Source of the DNA: Yamagishiella unicocca
Taxonomy: Eukaryota > Chlorophyta > Chlorophyceae > Chlamydomonadales > Volvocaceae
NCBI GenBank assembly: GCA_003116995.1
Contig: BDSL01000008.1
Coordinates: 1,426,001-1,490,000, forward strand
DNA length: 64,000 nt
Direction: 5' to 3'
In this document: positions 1-9,855 of the stretch, one piece after another
Numbering within the stretch: position 1 is the first letter of the stretch
Layout of the letters: every line of letters starts with the position of its first letter
The notes under the pieces: model-generated
Told to the model about the DNA's origin: nothing
The model's database searches: none
What the model saw: only the letters and a program-made list of their open reading frames with translations
Position numbers and translations under genes: made by a program

Positions 1-170
1 TCTCACGAGGACTGTGAAACGCCTGTGATCGGCCCAGGGGCATTACGCCGATGCACTTGCTACGCAAATACCAAATTAGGGTCGCATCCTTCTTATAAGG
101 CATCGCCGAAGCCGCAATATCGCTCAGCAATGAAGTCTAGAGGTCAGCGCGCGGAAAGTTCAAAGCCCGC

Positions 171-2901
171 TCACAGCGCCGTCAACAGTCGCAGCAGCTG
201 TGGGGAGAGATCTTTCGCCTCCTCGGCATCCGCGTCTGCGTCATCGCTGTGGTACAGGGTTACCACATCGTGGCCGTTACTGCCGTTTCCGTTGCGGTTA
301 CCGTTGCCAGTCCCGCTGCAACCGTTTCCCTGATGACTGCCAATCTTCTGCCCCGCACCTTGCGTGCGGTGTCGGAGGCTCTTCTTCTCGAACAGCACGC
401 CGGCCAGCAGGTAGGTGCTTCCACTGTAAATGGCCTCGCCACGGGTCCTCATAGCCGAGATCCAGTTTCGCACCTGCGGTGGCCGGCAAAGGACAAATGA
501 CCGATTCAGCTGCATCCAGCCGCCAACACCTTCGTATACTTCATTCCCTGGCTTCGCGTGTCGAATCGTAGACACTCTCCAGCTGGTAGCCAGTGCAACA
601 GTTGCAACCTCTCAGCCCTGAAACAGCCTTCCTTTTGAAATTGACCGATCAACAGGCGTCATCTCAAACGGAAACACGCTTGGCCCCTGCATTCTATGTA
701 CCCCCGGAAGGCTCCAAAAGCGAAATCCAGTGGGCAGTCGCACCTTGGGCTGGGAGGAGTAGGTGCCGAACGGCAACGGCGTCACCAGGAAGTCTACCAC
801 CCGGTAGCCGGCCGCCTCGGCATGGCGCAGCACCGAAACCGGGTTCGAGTACGACGCCACCAGCAGCATAGCGTACGGGAACCCCAGGGACAGCAAGTCC
901 TGAATGCAGATCGTACACCGCACAAGAGAGGGTGCAGGCGAGATGCAACCCCAATCGTCACACTCTCCGTCTTCCTCAGTGTCAGGCGATGTGCCCGATG
1001 GTTCTATCTTTTGGTCTGGAACCCACTGTAACCGTTACAACAACTCGTACCGCGCAGCAGCAGTCCAAAGCTCCAAACTGGAACACAACTAACCCGCGTG
1101 AGACCGGCGCCGTCCACGCCACCGTGCAGCTCCGGCATCAGAATGTCGGCGTCAGGGGAAGGCAAGTACGGAGGGTTGGCGATGAGGCACGCGCCTCCCG
1201 CGGCGGGCGAGGTGGGCGAGGAGGTGCCCTGGTAGAAGCAGCCGGTGGTGATCTGGGGGGTGGAGGCGGGATGATGGAGGCGTGCGGCGGGTCGGTGCAG
1301 GCGGGGCGGCCGGAGTGAGCCATGTGCCGGGGAAGCCACTCGCACCGATTTCTTTGGGGATGCTGGATTGCGGGTGCGCCTGGGTGGGGCGTCATATCGC
1401 GTATGGAAGGCTTTAAAGCAGTTGGTTGTTGTAACGGTTACAGTGGGTTCCAGACCAAGAGGTAGAACCATCGGGCACATCGCGAAGCTTGAGGGAATTG
1501 GCCTCTATTTCTTCGAGGGGAAATCGGTGCTAGGTGTGGTCTCGTCTCTCCCTCCGCACGCCAACAAGCCTCACCTGGTACTTGTCCGCAAGTTGGAACG
1601 CGGCGGCATTCTCGTGAGCCAGGCCCGCCGAGATGGGGTTCAATTCGAAGCCGTAGACGACGCCGTCAAACCTGATGGCAGTATCGTGGCAGCAGGGGGT
1701 AATCAGTGGAGTGCCCTCACAGCCCGCGTGCAGGTTGGGTTAAACAACTTCTCCATGGTCCCGTTGGATGACGAGGAGACCAAGCCGGTTGTAGAAGGCA
1801 CACTAAGAAGCGGCAGACCGAAATTGATATTGCCCCTCACCTACCCAACACCTCGCTCGACCCCGCATCATCAGTGTCATTCTGTCATAGCCCTATCTCT
1901 CAAGAGTCAAGAAAGCCACAGTGGCACACACGCCCACACCCACCTGATCTTTGTCAGTGCGCTGATCACAGGCTTGCCGTCCCCAGTGCCGAACTCCACC
2001 ACCTTCAGCGGCGGCCGCGGTGGAGGCGGCGGCGCCTGCTGCGGCGCCGCGGCGCCGCACGTGCTGCCATCCGCCTCCGCCTCCGCCGCCGGCGCCCCAG
2101 CCCGCTGCACCTCCCGCTGCGCCACCAGAGGCAGCAGCTTCTCCAGCGCCTGGCTGTAGAACAGCGACTCCTCCTGGCACATGAACACCTCAGCGGCCGT
2201 GTAGGTGCGCGGCCTGCGTTGGCGGGGTGCGAGTGGAGTGCGGGGCTGGCGCCAGGAGTGGGAATGGAGGGGCATGCCACTTTTCGTTGACACATACAGG
2301 TACACGAAATACCGTTACAACAACAACCAGCAACGGGATAATCCTCGTAATGCCGCACCCCACATCCTACCGGTCCAGGCACACATTAGGATCCCACACA
2401 TCCGTCATTCATTTTTCTGACCCCCTTACACGTGCCCATGTACCTTGGCTCTTCAAGGGTGGAAGGTGCGCCAGCCGCCTCAGGCACAGGCGGCGCCACA
2501 ACGGAAGGGGCGGCAGCGGCCCCGTCCACAGCACCACCGGCAGCCGTCTCGGCCGGGCGGGCCGTAGCGGCGGCGGTCACCACACTGCGCAGCGCCTGCG
2601 CACCGCCGCCACCGTCCTTACTGCTGCCGCCGTCCGGTGAGACAGCCGCGGAGGCGCCGTCGTTGGGTGCTGCCGGCGGGACGAAGCCTCGAGGGCCTCG
2701 AGCACTGGCGCGGAGGATCATGCCCGCAGCAGCCAGCGACGACGGCGTGGAGGTGAACTGCCGCCGGGGCGTCATCATCGGCGGCGTCGTCGCCGTCACG
2801 GCTCCGACGGCGTGCCGGACCATGTTAACTGATAGCGGGCCGTGTTGGTTGTGGGGCTGCGCATGCAGGTGCTGGCTGCGAGTGTTCACGAAGAGTGGCA
2901 T
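171..2901 (-). CDS. Class I SAM-dependent methyltransferase (MTS/HemK-like, NPPY motif)
   Basis: Predicted SAM-dependent methyltransferase; substrate unknown. Exons recognised on the minus strand: 2901(or 2823)-2432, 2213-1944, the exon ending at 1575, 1252-1094, 899-744 and 509-171. The SAM-binding motif VVEFGTGDGKP is in the second exon, YGFELNP in the third, and the catalytic IANPPYLP followed by ELHGGVDG in the fourth; this order is that of the methyltransferase-small/HemK group. The N-terminus is Ala/Pro/Ser/Arg-rich and could be an organelle transit peptide; ATG at 2823 (MVRHAVGAV) is as likely as 2901. The 3' end of the third exon and its neighbours do not join in phase without a further small exon, so the middle of the model is incomplete. 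The last exon (LLAGVLFEKK) is followed by an Asn/Gly repeat tail. It is divergent from the diiron oxidase gene. Target (protein Gln, RNA or other) is not inferable. Confidence 0.72.
988..1044 (-). repeat. Dispersed 57-bp repeat, copy 1 (intronic, inverted relative to copy 2)
   Basis: Reverse complement reads gttgttgtaacggttacag then tgggttccagaccaaaag and ends atcgggcacatc. It differs from copy 2 (1425-1481) at only two positions. It lies in the intron downstream of the NPPY exon of the methyltransferase gene. Confidence 0.85.
1425..1481 (+). repeat. Dispersed 57-bp repeat, copy 2
   Basis: Begins gttgttgtaacggttacag and ends catcgggcacatc, in opposite orientation to copy 1. The pair is separated by 380 bp and encloses the exon 1094-1252. 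The core TAACGGTTA is itself palindromic. Confidence 0.85.
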
Positions 2902-3485
2902 GAGCGGAGTGCGCGCGAGCTATCCGGCGCCAATGGCGGCCGCCGGAAAGCAAGGAGCGAGTAGCGTAACGCACGCAAGGAACACGCGAGGGAGGGAGCA
3001 AGCCGGGGCGAGGGGATCTGGCTAGCCCCGAGTCGCACTGTGACGAGATTAATGACGCCCAAAGTTTGCAGGGTCGGGTCGGATCAGACGCCGCCGCCGC
3101 TGTACGTCCAGCGGGTTGAGGCAGGCCGGCGAAGGGGAGCGCGCGGTTGGTCAAAAGGCCGGCGCTGCAAGCGTCCGAGTGTAAGAGGTAAGGGGTAACC
3201 GTGCACGGCGTATGTTAGGACGTAATAGTCTGTGCGGCATGTTGATGCGTAAGCGTCGCCACGACGTGGAGCCGGCGCCGGCCCCGGACAGCCGCCGGCT
3301 CCGCGGCCAGATGACCTCATCGGCATGCGCGAGCCGACCTGCTGCGGCCATCGCTGCGCGGCCGAAGATCTGCCACCCGAGTAAGTCGCGACGAGGTAAT
3401 CGCGCGATCGCCCTTCTTTTTCCGTTTTCTACCGCTCGGCAAACCCGCTGTTGCGCGGAAGCGCTTCATACGACCCACCGACACC
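2902..3485. promoter_or_regulatory. Divergent intergenic region (methyltransferase / diiron oxidase)
   Basis: No coding signal is convincing here. It separates two head-to-head genes and presumably carries both promoters and 5' UTRs. No clear TATA box was seen. Confidence 0.4.
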
Positions 3486-3563
3486 TTGATTGCTTGCTCG
3501 CGCGCCTCTGATCTTTCTGCTTCTGCTGCGTTTCATAAACGTATAGTGCGCAGCACGCATATC

Positions 3564-5187
3564 ATGTATACCTTCGCAGCGCCGGTGGCGCCTTCAGTGG
3601 GCCAGCCGCGACATCACACATCGACCTCCCAACAGCAGCCGGCCGCACCGAACCGGCCTCCCAACACAACTGGTCACCTGCACAACCTTCTCCCTACCTC
3701 TCCGCTCTACCGCTGCCGCTGGTTCCCAGCAGCAGCAGTGACCCCGGCTCCCGCCGCCGGCTGCGGTCGCCCAAACCACTCCACGATCGTCACAGCAGCC
3801 TCTACCGAAACGCCCAACGAAGCGACCTTTAGCCACACGTCGAGCTCCGCGCAAGCAGCGGCGCTTAGCGCTGCTTCTGCTGCGGAGGTCGTGACGACTC
3901 TGAACCGCTCCCACGAGGTGGCGGTGTGGACCTCCGACCGGCCGCTTCGCCGCCTGCCGGCCTCCCTGGATGACGAGGCCGAACTAGCGAGGGCTGCGCG
4001 CCGCTTGCCCGGCTACGGCTTCGGCAGCCTCCCCTCCGTTAAGGAAGAGTTGACTTCAGTTGACTTTAGGGCTGCCGAGCGGTCTCTGCTGCTGCTGCTG
4101 CGCACGCCGGGGCTCGACCGGCTACTGAATGAGTCCGACGAGGCGGTGGAGCGGGCGGTCCACGTGCTTTCAACGGCGGTGGACAAGGCTGCATCGCGTG
4201 CTTACGGGCCCTCGGGTGCGCGCGCCGCGGCGTCTATGCTGGTGGCTTAGCAGCCTTGCCTTGGTTACCTTGCTTTGGGCGCCTTGGGTTCGGCGGCCTT
4301 GCTATGGTTGCCTTGCCTTGGGTGCCTTGCTTTGGGTGTCTTGCTTTGGGTGCCTTGCCTTGGGTGCCTTGCCTTGGGCGCCTGGGGTTCGGCGGCCGGA
4401 CGCGCGGACAGAGAGACTTCCTGACGGAGTGGGGGCTGGGCGGTTGCTGGTTGTCCGTTAACGGACAGATGGAAGGCCCAAGCCGGCAGAGCCTAAGTCT
4501 CCATGTACGTTTTCCCTGCGGGCACACTCATCTGCCTCTCCGAACCACCAACCACCAACCACGACGCTAGCGCACTCACCCACCCACCCACCCACGTGCT
4601 CGCAGGAGACGACGGCTCCCCCGCGTCCACCGCATGCCACACCTTCCTGCAGCGCTTGCTCTACCGCCTCAACCGTCTAAACCATTTTTGGTACGGCATT
4701 GTACGACGTGCAAGGCGGTTGCGCGCGCTACGCGTCCTCCATTGCGTGCGCATGCTTGCCGCTGCAGCGTGCGGCTGCGGCCATGAGGACGTCAGCCATC
4801 ACCCTTCTTGCTGTCCTCACAGCTCACAGATCTTACTCGCACGTCCTATCGGCACTGCAACCTGAAGGCCCGTCTGTCTAATCGCTACTGCTGCGATTAG
4901 CACGGGCCTGTACAGATCCAAGGGCTCGGGCAGCTCGGGCTGGTACCTACGTGGGGCCTGCCTGCCGGTTGCCTACATGCAGGTACGACGACTTGCGCAA
5001 TTACGACAACGAGCAGTCGAGCTTCCTAACCGCCGTACGGAACCGCATCGAGCCGTCGTGGCAGGCGTGGGAGGCGGAGTGGCGGGCAGGCGCCGTGGAC
5101 GGCGAGGCGATGTTCCGCGGCATGAGCGAGCAGGAGGTGGGTCGGTGGTGCCTAGGTCCTACATGCATGGCTGGCTGGCTGGCTGGT

Positions 5188-5224
<37 letters not shown>

Positions 5225-8054
5225 AGGCTCGGTCGGACCGAGGTAGGGCGGCGGTACCCCGCGTGATGGTAAGCGCATTGGTATCGAGCACAGCAGTGAC
5301 GCAACCAGCGGCGAGCCAAACGGACGTCCTGCCAGGTGATAGGAGAGGGGCGTCAGCGCTCGTTACGTCCGCATCTCCTTGACACCAAGCACCCAGCTGG
5401 TGCGGCGGTTCGGCTTCCCGTCTGCGTCTGCGTGTCTACACCTGCCATTCCTTCTCTACAGTGCCCACCCCACCACCAATCACCTGTCTCCCGTATCACC
5501 GCACCACCTCGCCACCTCGCTCGCCACCTCGCCGCGCCCAACAGCTCGTCGACACCATCCGCTCCCGGGCCGCTGAGGACGTGAACCCGCCCCCGAGCCC
5601 CGCGGCGGTGTTCATGAGGGACGAGATGAGCCTAGAGGGGTACCGCCACCTTCTTGCCGTCGGTGGGTGGGTCGGTGGGTTGGTGGGTGGGTCGGTGGGT
5701 GGGTTGGTGGGTGGGTCGGTCGGTGGGTCGGTGGGTGGGTCGGTGGGTGGGTCGGTGGGTGGGTCGGCGGGTCGGTGGGCCGGTATGTGTGTCGGTGCGT
5801 CGGTGGGTGAGTCGGTATGTCGGTGCTCGTGTACGGAATGTCCCGGCCCTTGCGGCTTGCCTGGCGCAATGTGCGGTACACTGTGATCATTGGCGCAGCT
5901 TGGGGGTAGGGCGCCTAGGTACTCGGCGCACCAGGTGCACCGTATTCACCCTCCAGCTCCGTGCCTGCTTTAGAGGATGCCGCCTTGATCTGGCTGCCGG
6001 GTCTCAGGCGGCCCGACCCCCCGCTGCGGCCCCATCAGGCTCGCTGGACGGGCTGGTCGAGGCCAGCCGCCAGTCCCGGGTGTGTGCGGGTGCGCCCAAC
6101 GCGGTGGCCTTGGCGGTGTTCCGGGTGCTCATGGAGGTCGGTGCGGGAGGGGGCCAGGGGGAGGGGGCCAGGGGGAGGGGGCCAGGGGGAGGGAGGGGGA
6201 TTACACAAAAGGAACCGGTAACTCGACATGGGAGGGAGGGGGAGGGGGAGGGCGAGGGCGAGGGGGAGAGGGGTGAGGGAGGGGTGAGCGAAGAAAGCGT
6301 GTTGAGGGCTCTTCGCGGCCGAGGAGTTACCGGTTATGGGAATGTATGCGCCATGACTGTGTCCCATGTACATATCAAAGAAGATGGATGGCGCTGTGCG
6401 TCGTACTCCACCCGCCCTCCTCCCTCCGTCGTCACGCGTCATCCTTCGTTCGTTGCCGTACAGGAGTACGGCAACGGCAAGCTGGCCCGCAAGCACTCGA
6501 CGTTCTACCACTCCATGATGTCGCAGCTGGGTCTGGACACGCGGCTGGAGGCGTACTTCGACCTGCTGCCCTGGCAGGTGATGGGGGGGGGGCCGGCGGC
6601 AGGGAGGAGGGGGCTGGCTGTCATCTGGCATTGGCTAGATGGATGGATACACCATTAGCGTCCTGCTTAGGATGCGACGATGACCCGCTGACTCAAACGA
6701 CGAGTGTAGGAGTGCGTGCGTAATAACAGGTAAGTGCGTTGGTACCTCAACCTCGGTGTCCACACCTGCTAGCTTTCCGTCCACGTCACCCAGACGTCCA
6801 CGTCACCCAGACGTCCACGTCACCCAGACGTCCACGTCACCCAGACGTGCACGTCACCCTGACGTGCACGTCACCCAGACACCGAACTAAACTCCGACCG
6901 ACCGTCCTTTATTGCTGTACGGCACCATGCGTGAGCGCCCTCAGTGGCTGGCCGGCGCGAACCACAACTTCTTTCTCACAGAGCGCCGCCGTGAGTACCT
7001 CCGGTACCTGGGCGGCCTGACGTATTTTGAGGTACGTACGTGCGTAAGGAGGTTGCTCGTCGATTCGATGACACGTCATCGTACGCAGGCTGTCACGGCA
7101 GCACGCAGCACCCCGCGGGGAGGTCCTCCGTCGACGATGCTCCAGTCGCGTCTGTCGCGTGCTTGGCCGTTGTTGGGCCCTATCCACCTGCTCACTTGTT
7201 TGATCAAAATTGTCCGTAAGGGGATGAAGACCGCTCGGTCCCTGGCTGCTGCTATAGCTGTAGCTATAGCTCTCGTTCTGTTACTTACTTGCCGGCCGGT
7301 CCCTTTGGCCGATCGAAGCACCGATCAACTCACCTGCACCTTGTTTGGTTCGTCCAAATGGCGGTGCGTATGCGTCCCTCCCGGCCGCCCGTGCTCGTGT
7401 GTACCTGCTCGTTCAGGTCAACGGTCCGGCAGTGTACCGCATCTACTGCGCTGCCGCCCAGCGGTTGGGCCTTCCCCCTAGCGGCTGGGGCTACTGGGAG
7501 CTGCACGTGCGGGAGGACGAGCGGCACGGGCGGCAGATGGTGGAGGACGTGGCGGTGCCGCTCGTCAGGAGGTGGGCGGGAAGTGGGCGGGGGGTGGGCG
7601 GGAGGTGGGCGGGAGGTGGGTGGGAGGGTGGGAAAGGGTCAGAAGGGGAAGGGGGGAGGGTAGGGGTCAGTGGTGGCCCGCAAAGCAACTTACAGTTCAG
7701 TGCCCGACCAGTTCAGTGTCCGACCAGTTCAGTGCCCCATCAGGCAACCAAGCAACTGCCCCCAGCTCTGTACCGGCGAAGTATCGTGTGGCTTCACCTT
7801 AGCTCAGGGTGGACAAATTGTGCCGTGCGTATGCGTGTTTTCCGCATGCTGCCTGCTGCGCTCCCTAACCCCCTCACTCGCCTTGCAGGTACGGTGCAGC
7901 GGACGGTTGGGAGGTGATGTGGGGATACGAGCAGGAGGTGGCGATGTCACGGCGGGCTGCGGAGGCGCTGGTGGCGGATATCAGGGCCATGGAGGCGGAA
8001 GTGGCGGAGGAGGAGGTGCAGCGGGCGGCGGGTGCGCGCGAGGGTGGAAAATAA
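3564..8054 (+). CDS. Haem-oxygenase-like diiron oxidase (iron-containing redox enzyme family)
   Basis: Predicted non-haem diiron oxidase/oxygenase of the haem-oxygenase-like (HDO, Pfam Haem_oxygenas_2) fold; substrate unknown. Nine exons join in phase: 3564-4215, 4606-4690, 4983-5136, 5545-5662, 6039-6136, 6464-6577, 6936-7031, 7417-7571, 7889-8054, giving 545 residues. An in-frame ATG at 3486 would add 26. Exon 7 lacks a nearby consensus acceptor, so its start (6936 or 6945) is least certain. All expected metal ligands are visible: E and H in EYGNGKLARKH, E ending GGLTYFE, and H, D, H in ELHVREDERHG. The first ~200 residues are Ala/Ser/Pro-rich and may be a transit peptide plus linker. The family includes fatty-acid decarboxylase UndA and the chlamydial CADD enzyme, but sequence alone does not assign a reaction. 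Several introns hold minisatellites. Confidence 0.85.
4255..4390. repeat. Imperfect minisatellite (gccttgggt units) in intron 1 of the diiron oxidase gene
   Basis: Units of about 15 bp of the form tgccttgccttgggtg and variants follow each other directly downstream of the first donor site. Confidence 0.7.
5166..5224. repeat. (GGCT)n microsatellite
   Basis: About fourteen GGCT units with a single interruption, in intron 3 of the diiron oxidase gene. Confidence 0.9.
5662..5818. repeat. (GGTGGGTC/GGTGGGTT)n G-rich tandem array
   Basis: GGTGGGTC and GGTGGGTT units start at the splice donor of exon 4 of the diiron oxidase gene and run about 155 bp. The strand is G-rich with many GGG tracts. The reading frames through it are repeat artefacts. 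Confidence 0.9.
6143..6285. repeat. Polypurine (GGGGGA) tract
   Basis: Nearly uninterrupted GGGGGAGGGGCCAG and GGGAGGGCGA units in intron 5 of the diiron oxidase gene, forming a long strand-asymmetric purine stretch. Confidence 0.85.
6782..6882. repeat. 17-bp minisatellite (cgtcacccagacgtcca)
   Basis: About six tandem copies, the last two diverged, in the intron before exon 7 of the diiron oxidase gene. Confidence 0.9.
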
Positions 8055-8422
8055 GGGCGCGTGGGTGACACACATACGGGACATGCGGCGGACGAGGGGC
8101 CGGAGGAGGAGAGAGTGGGGGAGATAGGGGAGGCGACGGAGGATACCGACATCCAAGTTGGTTTGTACTTTTTTGACGGTTATTTGTTGGCGGTTGTAGG
8201 TGCCAGCCAGCCCTTTGGCGGTGCAAGGCCGTAGCGTTGGGCTTCTTTGTGCATCCCGGAACTGTTGCCGTGGCCACCAGCGGTGTTTTCTGCGTGTGTT
8301 CGCGGTCCTTGACCTTCCGGGCTATCTGGGCCTTGCTTCCAGCTGCAAAGGCTCGTAAGTCGTAACGCATTAGGCCGTAGCACATTACGCATTGCGTCTG
8401 TGACGCGTTGGCTATGAGAATT

Positions 8423-8427
8423 TGTAA
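8423..8427 (+). terminator. Putative polyadenylation signal TGTAA
   Basis: TGTAA is the usual chlorophyte polyadenylation signal. This copy is about 370 nt after the stop of the diiron oxidase gene, a normal 3' UTR length for such algae. Confidence 0.45.
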
Positions 8428-8429
8428 AT

Positions 8430-9210
8430 GGTGGCTCTTCTGTAGGTAGCTCAAGAACGCGTAAGTCCACGATAAGGGCTCATGGCCGATTCCCTGGTCG
8501 CAGATCAGCGCGTGTCGATTAGAGGGGCTGGCCTGCCTCACGGGATTTGGCCACAATATATGGAGTAAATACTTGTTGCAAAAACCGTTGCCGGGGACAT
8601 CACGTGTCCTTGTCAGGTGGCCACGGTCGTTTCAGTGACAGACGGCGGCCGGTAGTGCCGGGAGGTGCGGTGCCTCTGCCTGGGGGGTGCCAAGGTTCAC
8701 CGGCCTGGCCTTCACCGAAGGCCCGTTACACCGCATTGAAGGCAGATTCGAAGAGCAGCGCAATAGCGCAACCTAATCTCAACGACTCTGCAAACCGTAT
8801 TCGGATTCCGTAAATGATGCAGTGACAGGTGGCGTGGTTCTTTCGCAGTATTGATATAATCCGACTTTTTCCTTTTACGCATTCATCTCATGCTTATGGC
8901 AGAAGAATGATGACTGACTTTACGCTGTGCGCGTCGTGCGCGTGCCCAGTGCTTTCGCTGGTCCTGCAGCGTACGGAACTTTGGAACTTGCCCGTTGTGG
9001 CTCATGGACGCTAGCACGCGTGCGCTTATGATACCAGTTTACATAAGTTCATACCGTATGTAGTTACGGAAAAGTACATCTCCGTGTGTGACTGTCACCG
9101 TGACACAAGTAACATTTCAGTTGGACCGGACCGAGTCGCCACGTACACGAGAGCAAACGACTAGGTTGACAACGGCTGCGGGGAAAATAGCCCAATGAAG
9201 CTTTGAAGCC
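8430..9210. other. Intergenic region
   Basis: No supported gene. It should contain the promoter and 5' UTR of the GT61-like gene; the last 200 bp are less GC-rich. No repeat was seen. Confidence 0.4.
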
Positions 9211-9820
9211 ATGAAGCGCGAACGTCTCATCCTATCGTTTTTGGCTCTAGCCTTCTTCGCAGCTCTGGATATTCCTATCAGCCACAAACAGCACGGTTTC
9301 TTGAGGCTAGTGCATGGACAGGACTTTGAGCTTGACAGTACCTGCGCGCTGGTGCAGTGGAACCCGGACGCCGTACCCGGCTATTGCAGCTCGTTCGACA
9401 AGGCTTGCGTGGATCATGGCTCAAGGATCGTGACCCATGATGAACGTTACCAAATTGAGAACGTGCGGCGCCAAAACACGCCAAGCCTGCCAAGCATTCT
9501 GTGGAACGTTCCCTTGCGCATCAACGCATTTCCTGATGCCTTGGGCGGCTGGCAGCCAAACTTCAATGTGCTCATTCGACCAGTTAGCAAAGCAGAGCCA
9601 ACGAGTCCGCTGCGGCATCCCGCCTGGTCCGAGTGCACGCTGCCTGTCGTCATCCTAGCGGACTATCCCTACAACTACAAGACCTTCGTAATCAAGGCCC
9701 TGACGGACATTGACACTATATTTCGCGTTAAGGGTCTTTCTCCAAGTACGTAGGCAGCGGGGGAGGTGTAGACGCGGCGCGAGGGTCGTGTGTTTTGTGT
9801 TCCAGCCCCCTGCACACCCT

Positions 9821-9855
<35 letters not shown>

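Noticed and set aside
988..1481. A 494-bp transposon bounded by terminal inverted repeats
   Set aside because: The enclosed exon is a conserved part of the methyltransferase and no flanking target duplication is evident, so two independent intronic copies are more likely.
1368..2159. 263-codon forward ORF
   Set aside because: Antisense to exons of the minus-strand methyltransferase; no domain.
5612..5890. Reverse ORF rich in Pro-Thr-His repeats
   Set aside because: Produced by the GGTGGGTC tandem array in an intron.
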